DNA from: Plakobranchus ocellatus
Lineage: Eukaryota > Mollusca > Gastropoda > Plakobranchidae
NCBI GenBank assembly: GCA_019648995.1
Contig: BLXT01007882.1
Coordinates: forward strand, 2,142,846-2,173,495
Length of the DNA: 30,650 bases
Direction of reading: 5' to 3'
Shown: positions 1 to 11,600 of the stretch, piece by piece
Layout: each line of letters starts with the position of its first letter
Numbering within the stretch: position 1 is the first letter of the stretch
The notes under the pieces: generated by a model
Database searches by the model: none
The model's input: the letters and a program-made list of their open reading frames with translations, nothing else
What the model was told of the DNA's origin: nothing
Program-made: the position numbers and the translations under genes

Positions 1-642
1 TTGACCTACAATAGTACAGTTGACAGATTTAAAACGGGAAAAATTATCCCAAAATCTTTATTTCTGTTAAAATTGAAATTCTGCAGCGATGATTTCACTA
101 AATAGAGGTCGCTGATTTCAAATTTGCCGTCAGAATTTTTGTATTTGCTTTCCTTGCAAAGATATGTCTGTTGAAAAAAGCCCTAGTCCAGGTGAGTGAC
201 ATCACATTGTGAATGACCGACCGTCAACGCGGCAACAGTCAGTGATGGGACTGATGGTAGGCCTAACAATAATGTTCGTCTGATGTACTGCATCCATAGG
301 TTTGCCCCAAACCACCCCAACCCCTCCTCAGTCTGCAAGATGTACGCTGGGTGTTATGAAAAAAGGTGTAGCAAAGAGCGCCATGCATTTTATAAGTTTT
401 AAAAGTTTGTCTCAGTGTTAACGCCGTTATTTTTTTCTTCTTTAGGTCCTTTGATACTCTCGTTTATTTATGCAGAGATGCGCCGCTAGACATCTAGACT
501 AGATTATTTCTGTGAGTTTGACTGATCACAAATCGGCGAAATTCCGGATTTTGTGATACAAATGCGGATTTCCCGAACGCAGGTCATTTTCTGGTAGAAT
601 TCCGGAACGAATCCGGAATTTCCGGAACGGTAGGCATGTCTG
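1..642 (+). mobile_element. hAT-like repeat, right half (copy A), cut by window edge
   Basis: This stretch aligns base for base, with scattered differences, to 7112-7752: TTAAAACGGGAAAAATTATCCC near the start, GTGACATCACATTGTGAATGACC in the middle, and a right end of TTCCGGAACGGTAGGCATGTCTG at 620-642. The left half is outside the window. No transposase-like frame is present. The shared terminus GGTAGGCATGTCTG is the reverse complement of the left end of copy B. Confidence 0.7.
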
Positions 643-1929
643 CATGCCCATGAGCAAGTTGCCTCAAATCTAGACTTCTAAGAAAAAAAGTGAATACATT
701 ATAATATGTATAAAATTAAAACACTATAAGAAAAAAAAATGATTTTAATTAAAATACAACTTTACCTGCTCTTGTTGTTTTTCAAGAACTATTTACATGC
801 CTTCTTTTAACTCTTCTTAAATAGTTATATAGTGAAGTATGCTTTAAAAAAAGCAAAGTGTACTAGTCAGGATCAAGACACGTCTTGTCTCTGAGAGAGC
901 TGTGAGCCGAATGAGCGAGCCCACGCCTCAGGTCGCACCAGAAAAGACCCGATGATAACATCACTTCCCTACTCAATGCAAAATAGACCTAAAAATATTA
1001 CAATACAACACACCAACTTTTACATTCCCAAAACCACTAAACTTAATAATACATCTGACGACTAATAATAAAAAGTTAAAAACCCTATTACTAACGAATT
1101 ATTTAATATAAAAACCGTTTAAAAATAAGTGCGCATTGACACAAAGACGCTTTAAGGACTATTTATACTTTTAAATTTGAACATGGAACAACAAATTAAG
1201 TTTCCTATTATCAACATCAATCGCTTTTCTTTGGTCGACATCAAACAATCCTTCTGCGATGGACTTGCAGAGAATGCACCCTTGTGTGCCATAAACTAGT
1301 CAAGCATAGCGCTCAGGGGGAGTCAGCGCGTACATGACTGGGGAAAGGAGAGATACATATTGCTTTTTTGTTGCAGTGTCCGTCTCTAATTTCAGATTTG
1401 TCCAGTTTCATTATTAATCTTGTCAATTCCATTTATAGTTCTATGCTAAATCCCATCCCATCCCTCCCCCCGACACAATAAACGAAATTGCATTTACGCA
1501 AATAAATAGTATGAAAATATTTCCATAGTTCTATATAAAGAAAGCAAAAAGTTGACTGACCATCTTTTTTTTTTTTCACAAATGAAACTTGAAAAAAAAA
1601 TTTGTGGATGTTCTTTGCATTAACAACAAATCAAAACTGACCCATAGCATGCAGTTCATATCCCATATTTTAGGGAGGCATGGTTTTATCAGTTAATCAC
1701 TTTAAAAGCTGAAGTGATGGAAGGCAATTTACTTTTAGAAATTAGAAATTAGAACCGTATGACAATGCTATTGGAGGACTGTACTTTTCTATTAATATGG
1801 CATGGTCTGTTTCCATCCTTGTGGTATTGCAGCTGTTCAATGTTTGACAAACCTTATGAACTGAGGTTAAGGCGGGAAAAAAGCCAGGTTCAGGAGGAAA
1901 GATATGCCTATCCATGAAGTTCAAAATTT

Positions 1930-2437
1930 ATTGTACAAACACTAAACAGCATTGTGTTCAATGTAAAGACAGAAAGGAATCATAATACATGTGTATAGGC
2001 TTTAAAGTGTTTGTAGCATAATGTGTGTGAAAATTTGATCTAACTTTGGCAAATCTTTTCCAAATGCGATTATTTTTAGGATTTCTTCTAGATTAAAAAT
2101 ACCAAAGGACCCTCTCAATTTCCTTCGATGGTAGCGTAATATTTAGTGCCCACCATAAACACACACACAAAAAAAGCGAAGATTGCATTAATAAATTATC
2201 AATACATGCTGATCATTTATTAACAAATATACTGTACAAACTAGTGTTATGTACGATGCAAAGACAGAAAAGAATCCTAATATAGGCTTAACAGTGTTTT
2301 AGTGTAATGCATAAAAATTAGATCTTGGGTAAACCTTATTGAAATGCGATATTTTATGAGCTCTTCTACAGAAAATATTAGAGGGTGTCTCTCAATTATT
2401 CTTCAACAATAGTGTCACACATAGTGGCCGCCGTAAT
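1930..2437 (+). repeat. imperfect tandem duplication
   Basis: Bases from about 1930 to 2155 (TTGTACAAACACTAAACAGC, CAAAGACAGAAAGGAATC-like blocks, AAATGCGATTATTTT) recur from about 2230 to 2437 with TGTACAAACTAGTG, GCAAAGACAGAAAAGAATCC and AAATGCGATATTTT. A related CAGCTGTTCAATGTTTGACAA at 1829 reappears at about 2459 as a variant. The copies are strongly diverged. Function unknown. Confidence 0.6.
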
Positions 2438-4090
2438 GATATCATCATAGGTGGGGCAGCTATTGACAGTTCAATGTATGACAAGCGAGTTCAAATGCTA
2501 GATTTTGTAAGGGTGAACAGGAGATCAACAAGATATTGTACTTTGCGGCTTCAAGTCAGTCTTTGTTAATATTGAAATCAGCTAGAATCAATAAAAACAA
2601 AGTAGCTATTTAAGTAACACATAAATTACTTCACAAACTGTTCATAAAACAATTAGATCTATTTTTCCTCTCCCAAGGCACAATCACTATGGACATGACC
2701 TCTACTGGTCATAGTGTCAGGATCGCTGCCTACTGCAAGATGACGATCTCAAATTTTCTAGATTTAATGTGCTTCTCTTAATCATTACACAAAAAGTACA
2801 TGTACTTATCAAAGGGCTTTGAAATTTTGAGAGAATAAAGAAAAAAATGATTTACTTGCTAGGCGGACAAATTACAATTCCCCTAAACTTTTGGAATATG
2901 CCACAATCAATTTTCAATTACTAAACAATTTCAGCTACATACGTTGCACACACTTGTTCGTTTGCATATCATTGATCCAACATCTTGTCCGATAGGTTGC
3001 CAAGTTTCATAAGGATCCATTTACAAAGAATGGTGTGAGATCTTTTTAAAACTATGCACTATTTTTTTCTAACATCCCAATTTTTGGGGCCACGGCTATT
3101 TTTTGGCCCAAAGATTTGCCCTTTGTGGCATTGCTATTTGAATTTTCATTCTCCATGAAGTGTTTTCAAGCAAGAGTAAATGCAGCAATAATTTTATTTT
3201 GCCTATATGATCTCTCACATAAAATGATTATTCCCTTATAAAGTCATAAGAGTAGGAATTTCACTGGGACTCACTCCCAATAACCAGGTAGCATGAACAA
3301 GAGCTGAAGCCTAAATCCAAGACCCTCTAATAGAATCTGGTATTTAACACTATTCCTCCCCCAGATGAGATTGAAAAATAAAATAATTATACAATTTGCT
3401 AATTCAGGAAAATATTTTACTGGGAAATTTCTGGATCAAAACAACAAATCAAAGAAACCAAACATAAATATAAAAATCCATGAAGCTGTGAAGATGGTTC
3501 TCAAAATAAAACTTATGAATCACAGAGATACCAACTGGCCCTAGAAAAAAGGCTGCACTTTTTCAAGATTCAATGTAGCTATAGTGACCACAACATGGCA
3601 TACCAACTGTCATATGTGCAGGTTGTTCTCATCAAATTTTAGGCAACAACTGGAACACAAATGAAATCTCCATTAGATTTTTTAATGACAATTGACGTAC
3701 CTTGGTTTTTGCTCCAGCTGAATGATATATGCAGCCTCTTTATTTTAAATCTAGGCTGGAGACAAAATGTGGCTCTCTTTACTGTACCTTAATTCTTCTT
3801 TTCAATGATAAGACTTATTTAAAAAGTAGTTTTACTTAGATCTAGAACTTGGATTATCCTCTCTTTAGGCTTAAGTTTCACTAAAAGTCTCACTGAGACC
3901 AGTGCAATCCTTGGTTGAATTTTCAATCTAAGTATGTTAAGAACAGGAGAAATCACCGTTTTAAAAAAAATTAACTTGCAATTTTCAGGTTAACCTCTCA
4001 AAAATCCCTTCTAGATTTAGTTCTAGATTGAGCCTAGATCTAAAGCTCTCATAAACTGCATTACATTTCACTCATTCACTTAAATATAAA

Positions 4091-4903
4091 TACAGTAGAC
4101 CACACCTGACCAAAAACGGCTGGACTGAAAAAAAAAAGGCTAAACCAAAAAGAAATTGAAGAGCTTTTCATTTTTGCTCTTATTCTCTCTTATGAAACAT
4201 GGGTAAACCGAAAGCGCTGGCTGCCAAACTATCGCTAATGCAAAATAAAACCTAACGGGAAAGCCCACTCACTGTCCGACAGACACATAAAAAAAATCAT
4301 TTTTTTAATACACACCTTGCCCTCCCCTTTTTCTCTCGCATTACTCCACACAAACCCAATACTGTTACTGGTATCTCACACTACAGCAGGCCAGGTCTAG
4401 GTCCACTGCATTCGCCCATCCTTCCCTTCTCTTCCACCACCCAGTTATGCAGGACACCTCCCTACAGGTCTAGGTCCCGCCAGAGCGAAGCTAAGCAAAC
4501 ACTGTTGCATCACAGCCGGTGATAAAGCCATCTCTCTTGTTGAGGACTTCAGTACCAGAAAACTTTGGTGATAATTAAATTGTTAAAGTAGAGGACTTCA
4601 GGAGCGGAAAATTTACTTTAGCGATGCATTTGTGAAAATTCTATTATTCTAGATGGATAACAGGCCCAAGAACCTCTTAACTGAAAGGGATACTGATAGA
4701 GAGATGGATAAAAAAAGAGAGAAAGATGCGTGGATAGGCGTGTGCATTCACTTTGTGTTGTGACGATGGGTGGGATTGGTTTAATTTAATAATTGAGGAG
4801 CTGGTTACTCTCCTTTATTAATCTTACTTATTTAATGCACTATGCTTAAACCGAAACAGAAATCATACTCTCTACAATTTTGGTTTAAACATGTTTCACC
4901 GTA
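4091..4903. mobile_element. possible pogo/Tigger-like element remnant
   Basis: The left side reads TACAGTAGACCACACCTGACC. The right side, on the minus strand, reads TACGGTGAAACATGTTTAAACC. Both begin with TA and a CAGT/CGGT terminus of the type used by pogo-like mariners, and both are followed by AAACC/GACC motifs. The similarity is partial and the inside is non-coding, with two TCTAGGTCC-containing blocks at 4396 and 4470. This is a weak call. Confidence 0.3.
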
Positions 4904-5276
4904 GCTCATGTCTAACCATTTTAGGTAAAAAAAAACGGATTTAAACATTTCAAATATAGATTCAGTAGGCCTTTAGCAAACAGATGTCTGTCTGAATGGC
5001 TAGGCCTCGGAGACATCAAATGGCTTTACTCCCTTTATCACAATTCGAAAATGAAACCAAGTACTCAGTTGGGGCCCACATTGGACCGTACTAACTAGAA
5101 CTATAAAGTTATTGTATTGATTTTAAGAAAATCATAATAGTTCGAGATAATTATATTGTTCATTAAAATGACAATCATCGATATAGTTCATGGGCCAAAA
5201 AATAAACTGATGGTCATCCTGTTTCAAAACAAACCAGTTACATGGAGCAGTTTCATTTACAGTATTTCCTTCATTA

Positions 5277-5410
5277 AATTTTTAACATACGGAAATTTCA
5301 GGCTGGAGGTTTGCCATGGATAGAAATTTGTTTAAGAAGCCTGGATTTTTCTAAAAAAAAATCCAAAAAGCCGGAAATGCTGCCAAAACCGGAGATTTGG
5401 CATCTCTGAT
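5277..5410 (-). mobile_element. fragment of a second hAT-like family
   Basis: Read on the minus strand this begins CAGAGATGCCAAATCTCCGG and continues with TTTCCGGCTTTTTGGA; its far end near 5285 has GAAATTTCCGTATG. The CAGAGATGCC terminus and CCGG-rich subterminal bases resemble, but are not identical to, the CAGACATGCC family elsewhere in the window. No opposite terminus was found. Confidence 0.35.
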
Positions 5411-5494
5411 GAATCAAATTGTAAACACTCTTTCATTCATCATATCCTCTTTGAAAATGTCAAACAAAACTGATGGAGAAAAACAGAGACTCAC

Positions 5495-5687
5495 TTTTTG
5501 ATGCCTGAGGCAACATGAACTGCTTCTTTACGCATTCTGGCAACGGCAGCTTTCTCATCTCGTTCTTGCCGCTCTGCCTTCTGCCTCTTGATAGCTTCAA
5601 ATTCTGCCTCTCGTTGCTTCAGGTGCTGGTCATATTGCTCCCTACTAGCAGCACGGATATCAGTATTCAACTGAAATTCGTCAATTT
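5495..5687 (-). CDS. TPX2: TPX2 exon 14, C-terminal charged helix
   Basis: The exon holds 64 residues plus two bases (from residue 625). EFQLNTDIRAASREQYDQHL matches human PFQLATEKRAKERQELEKRM, followed by a long K/E/R/Q helix ending RMRKEAVHVASGIKK, which fits human RLRRELVHKANPIRK. Acceptor TCCTGCAG, donor AAAAA/GTGAGT, so the gene continues: about 25-30 C-terminal residues remain, and no exon for them was found between 1 and 5494. Confidence 0.94.
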
Positions 5688-8600
5688 CTGCAGGAAAAAA
5701 AAATTTTTTTTAAATGTGTTTAAAAAGTCAGGCTCAAATGGGGTATTCAGAATATATCATTGTATGAGGAAAGATATGAAACTGGCAGGTAATGTTCAAA
5801 GAGGATAGCAATGTAGGGCTGTAATTAAGAGTTAGTAGTTTAGGAAAGATTAACCTGTTATTGCTCTAACAATCTGAACATATTTTTCATGCTATAATCT
5901 TAATCTTGATACCAAGCTGACAATCCTTGGAATAAGAAAGATTTATCAGAATTTCAAATAAAAGAAAAAAACATACATAGCTCTTTCTTCCTCAATTCAG
6001 ACCTGTAAGTGGCTTACAGGAAAAAAAAGGATGCCTTAGCCCTGGCTGGGTTAGGGAGGCTTTGAATTTTAGTGTTTTAAAAAGAAAAACATTGCCTCTC
6101 CTGGCCTCAAATAACTGTTTTGCAGGTTGGAAAAGAAAATATTCATTTAATGCCTGGCTGATGAAATTGCTGGAATTCTGGCAATTGCCAGCAAACTAAA
6201 AGGTTGAATAATTATGATGACAATTAACTTCACTCATAAAGAACAAACAATTCAAAAAGGCTATAAAAAAAAAAGACAAGAAAACGAAAGGAAGCAAGTT
6301 TTAAATCATAGACCAATACGGTAATTAGATTCTGCAAAGATGAAATTTTCTTAACCCAGACATGCCTACCCTTAAAAATTGTTTTGAGGAACATCAAGGG
6401 CAAAAATGCGGAACATTATATAAAAATGCAGAACAAACCTGAATATGACGGGAACTGACGCTGATTAAACAAAAAAACCCCCACTCAATTTAACTAAGTG
6501 CCAATTAATCACAGAGGTGTACCTTTAGATCAGGGGAGAGTGTAGAGGATACCAGTTCCTGTCTAAATCGGCACAAACACTAAGCCAACTGCTTAACATT
6601 TAGCCTCCGTGCTTACATTCCAATCTGTTGACATTAATGTTTTGCAAATTGGCCCTAAACTAACGACATTATTTTCATTCTACTCGTACTGCAAAGACTT
6701 GTTTAACTTTGGGTAACTTATATATTTCAATGTTACCATTGGAATTCAAATAGAAAATTCCATTTAACATTTCTCTTTTCTATCCTTAAGATGCGGATTG
6801 CCTCGATGCATTCTTTTCGAATACTGTACAATGCTGTTGTCTTTTGCGGATTGGAGCTTCTGTGTAGAGCAGTTTCTTTTTGGTCATTTTGAAGAGACTT
6901 AGACTTATCCAAGATACACAGGCTTGATCGTATTATATTAAAATCTAAATCTATGGATAGTTCATAGGACTGGCAATGGCAAGAGCCTGGCATCAATAAG
7001 ACAGGCTCGCACCGAACCCAAGTTCAATGCTGGGTTTATAACTTTTCTAGATATAAGACTGCGCGTATAGTAGTCTTAAAGTCTAGATAATTAAGTCTGA
7101 CCAAACCATTGACTGACAATAGTACTGTTGACAGATTTAAAACGGGAAAAATTATCCCAAAAATCTTTATTTCTATAAAAATTGAAATTCTGCCGCGATG
7201 ATATCCTTAAATCGAGGTCGCTGATTTCAAATTTGCCGTCAGAATTTTCGTATTTGCTTTCCTCTCAAAGATATGTCTGTTGAAAAAAAAACCCTAGTCC
7301 AGGCGAGTGACGTCACAGTGTGAATGACCAACCATCAACCCCACAACAGTCAGTGATGGGACTGATGGTAGGCCTTCAATGATGTTCGTCTATACTGCAT
7401 CCATAGGTTTGCCCCAAACCACCCCAAGCCCTCCTCAGTCTGCAAGATGCACGCTGGGTGTTATGAAAAAAGGTGTAGCAAGAGCGCCATGCATTTAATA
7501 AAATAAAGTTTGAAAAGTTTGTTGCAGTGCTAACCCGTTATTTTTTTTATCTGAGTGCTTTAATATTCTCGGTTATTTATGCAGAGATGCGCTGCTAGAC
7601 ATCTAGACTAGGATTATTTCTGAGAGTATGACCAATGTCAAATCGGCGAAATTCCAGATTTTGTGATAAAAATGCGGATTTCCGGAATGCAGGTCATTTT
7701 CAGGTAAAATTCCGGAACAAATCCAAAATTTCCGTAACGGTAGGCATGTCTGTAAACCCCATTAGGGCTATTGTGCAAACATTAACCAACCCTGAGTTCC
7801 TAAGCAAAGATAAATAGCTCAAATTTACTTTTTAAAAACATTGATTGGTGACTTTCAAATATAACACTATAGTAAATAATCCAAAGACAACAGAAATGTG
7901 AAAAAAAAAATAAACAAGAATAACTGGGGAACTGATTGGTACCAAAGAAACATTTTATGTATGAAGGTTTTCAAGAAAGAAAAAAAAAAACTGTACTAGA
8001 CCTAGGACTAGGTCCGGCTTCAGAGGGAGGTTTGTCACTATCAGACTCATTTTCATAGCTGATTAACTCATCAAAGTCTATTTGCGCTACTTTTAGATCT
8101 AGATTTACGTGACTTGCATCTAATTTTTCACTAGATCTTGCTCAGTCTTTAGCGATTCTACGAAACAGAAAGCTATATTTATCATGAATGAAAATGAAAC
8201 TTAAAAAAAATCAAGGAAGAGCCAATTCCAGTCCAATCTGTGTACTTTCTTTTTGTCATTGTAGCTTTTCTTCTTTCAAAGATGTAAACGGAAGCTATAG
8301 CCAATTCCTAGCAGTATAAAATTGGCTATTGTAACAATAATGAAGTAGTGTATAATTGACACATCAGCCTGCACTAGAGTAATCAGTAGTGATTATGTTC
8401 CAGTTGCTAGAGGTCACAGCAGGGCAACTGGCATTAAGACCAGTCCTGACGGGTTTGATGCCTCATATAACACTTTGAGAAAAACAATTGTACAACATGA
8501 CTAAAAGAAATTTCAGGCTGTATCAATGGTTGGAGGTTTTCACAATTAGACTTCCTACACATTCAGACTGATCTTGAGACCACTTATTAGAAACCATAGC

Positions 8601-11600
8601 TCCATCTTTATTTAGACACACAGTAGACTGCAACTGAGCTCAACTTGCATAAGTCAATTATCTTTAAAGTAAATTTTATACTGCTGAAACATTTTGAGTT
8701 ACTGGTGCTTCACTGTATTGACGAGTGCAACGGATGAATAGCTGTAGGGCTAAGTGATTTTTTTTTATCTCTCAAGCAGATTAACTTATATAAGTCATCC
8801 CGTTTCATATACCTGTTAGAGGTTTTGTAGAATTCTGAGGTTGGAATGGCTTTTTCTGAATGACAGAGTTGGGCCCTGCTTTAAAAGTGGCCGCTTCTCT
8901 TTGCATGCGCCTCTCCTCCTCCAGCTGCTAGGATGTGGAGAAGATAAAAAAGGAGAATGATCAGAAAAAACCACAGGGACAAGTCTACGTCACATTCAGG
9001 CTATGATCAACAGATCAAAGGTGGTGTGCATGATCAAGTGTACATACGATTGTAATGTAATGTTGAAGCTCTGCTTTTTTTTGGTGTTATTTAAAAAAAC
9101 TAATTCACTATGCACATCTCCTTTACTTTACAAATGAAGTCTTAATGTGGTAAATTGGAAATCCACAGTTGCAAATATTTTAAAAAGCACTAGGAATTCC
9201 TAGAGAGCCATAGCATAACAATTACCCCAGACATGCCTACCCCTGAAAAAATTTTTCAGGAACATCAAGGGCAAAAATGATGAACAAACCTGAATATGAT
9301 GGGAACTGATGCTGACTGAACAAAAAAAGTGCTTTACGTCAGGGGAGAGTGTAGAGGATATCAGCTGCTATCCCATTCGGCGCACACACTAAGTCAATGC
9401 GCCTAATAAAATTATAGCCTCCTTGCATACATTGTAATCTATTTACATTGATGCTGAGCAAATCGGCCCTAGATTAATGACATATAAAAGAGAAAAATTT
9501 GTCTTTAAAGTTTTTATTCTATTCGTACTGTATTGAGTTGTTTACTGTTGAATCACTGATTTCAATGTTGTAATTTTGAATTCAATTTTACTAGCTTTTC
9601 TCAATTCAAAAATAAATTCATTAACCTGTCCCTTTTCTATCCCTGAAACGCGGAATGCCCCATTGCATTATTTTCAAAGGCAATGATGTCGTCTCTTGCA
9701 AATCAGAACTTTTCTGTAGAGCAGTTTCCTTTTGGACACTTAGAAGAGATGTAGACTCATCAAAGACATACAGGCCTGATTCATTGAATAGTAAGTTCTA
9801 GATCTACCACCATCAATGGGTGCAAAGCACTAGATTAGGCTAACTTTTTAAGACTTGTATTAAGACATTGCGCATATAATTTCAAAGTTTAAATAATTAA
9901 GTGTAATCAAACCATTGACTTGAAGTTGACAGATTAAAAACGGGAAAAAAGAATTTATCCCAAAATTGTTTATTTCTATTAAAATTGCAATTTTGCCGCA
10001 ATGATTCTCTTAATTTAAGGTCGTTGATTTCAAATTTGCCATCAGAATTTTTGTATTTGCTTTCCTTCTAAAGATATGTCTGTTGAGAAAAACCCCTAGT
10101 ACAGGTGAGTGACGTCACAATGTGAACAACAGAATGTCAATAGTCAGTGATGGTAGGTCCAGTGGTGACATACCTCTATGCCATCGCTGGACCTGCCTCT
10201 ATGCACTGCACCGATATGTTTGCCCCACCTCACACCAACCCCTCTTCAGCCTGCATGCAAGATGCATGCTTTAATGACTGGGAGTGGGTTTTTTGTTATT
10301 GTTTTTATGAAAAACGAGGTCTAGCCAAGAGCACCATCTGGTATTTCATATGGCTTTCTTTGCACTGTCACTTTCAAAAAGTCCAAGAAGACTTATTTAC
10401 AAGCAGAAACTAAACTCAATCTTTGGATCTTAAACCTGATTCACTTGAAAAACTTGTTTTCCTCATAAAAAAATGTAGAAAAATGATGAGAATTATTTTT
10501 ATTACATTAATTCTTTTCTATTCTAAGGACAGGTCTAAATCAAGTATATGCAATCTGAAACTTAGTCAAGTAGAGGCATAAAAAAAATTCTTGAAGTTTG
10601 ACCAAGAAACTGCCACAGCCAGCTTCTTTTACACACCCAAACACATTAGCATAAAAAAACAGGCACAGAAACTGCACTGGTATCCATGAATAGGTTTTAA
10701 AAATTAAGGTCAGATTTGAGTCTTTTGTGAAATTTGCCAAAGATGTCGACAACATATCCCCAGATCTGTCATATGGTATAATAATGATTGTACCCAGAGT
10801 TAGCAACGCATTTATTTCACATTCCATAAAGCAGTCGCTACATTAAATCTTAATTTAATATGGATTCCAACACACCTTTGCACGAAACTGCTCTTGATAC
10901 TCTTTGCCCCGTTTGTCTACATAGAGCTCAAAGGGCTCTGGTACAGTGGCAGGCTTCTGTTGTTTTGGAGGTAACTGATCAGGACTGAGGCTTGGCAGGC
11001 AAGAAGCCTGGAACTCATGAGCCTAAAAGAGAAATGGATGAGTAGAACAGGCACAAATGAAAACAAATTTAGAAAATAGTACACCTAGGAAAAAAAAAAA
11101 AAAGCTTGGAATGAAAATTGACCATGTCAGATGTTGATGAAGTCCACATTGAAAAAGATCATTGATTAATTATTGAAAATGAAAATTCAATGAATGTGCA
11201 AGTGAAAAAAACACTTTTTTTTTTTAATTTTTGGATGTACACTATGTGAACCACTACAAAGTGATTACAATACAAACATATATGTAACATATTGTGCACA
11301 GAAAATTATTTATTTTGATTCTACACCTTGCTGCCTGCTCAGAGATTACGACACCTACATTCAACACACCCGTCACATAAGTGCATGACCTCTGCTGAGG
11401 TACCTACCCTAAATATTTTTTGTGGGGGACGAGAGAGCTTAAAAATAAAAAAAATAAACAACACAAACCCTTTTCTCCTCTTCCAGCATTTGCTGTATCT
11501 TTTGTTGCTTTCTTGTGAGCATTTCCTTGCTACGCTCCTCTACCTGGAAAGGCTCAGGAACTGTGAAGCGATGGTCTACTTTGGGCCTGAAGGGAATACC

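Larger units (their letters stand above)
1..5494 (-). other. TPX2 intron 14 (incomplete), possibly with undetected last exon
   Basis: It follows the AAAAA/GTGAGT donor of exon 14. It contains hAT-like copy A, the tandem duplication at 1930-2437, the possible pogo-like remnant and the second hAT-like fragment. The rest (about 650-1900 and 2450-4080) is AT-rich with no coding pattern that I can recognise. Confidence 0.6.

Noticed and set aside
600..642. Minus-strand TVPEIPDSF reading near the left edge
   Set aside because: It resembles the TPX2 tail by chance; the bases are the terminal repeat of the hAT-like element, found in other copies too.
4500..4580. Minus-strand LSPKFSGT reading as a possible TPX2 C-terminal exon
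   Set aside because: An in-frame TAA precedes the motif directly, no acceptor is present, and the following residues do not match TPX2.
5040..5110. Minus-strand open stretch after a TTCTAG acceptor as last TPX2 exon
   Set aside because: The phase required by exon 14 gives no PLTxPxSP motif, and the TAG follows the wrong context.
5515..5808. Plus-strand 97-codon frame
   Set aside because: It is the antisense shadow of TPX2 exon 14.
6733..6996. Minus-strand 87-codon frame in hAT-like copy B
   Set aside because: It does not look like a transposase and is not obviously kept open in copy C.
10147..10413. Plus-strand 88-codon frame in hAT-like copy C
   Set aside because: It spans the diverged end of the repeat and is not shared with copies A or B.
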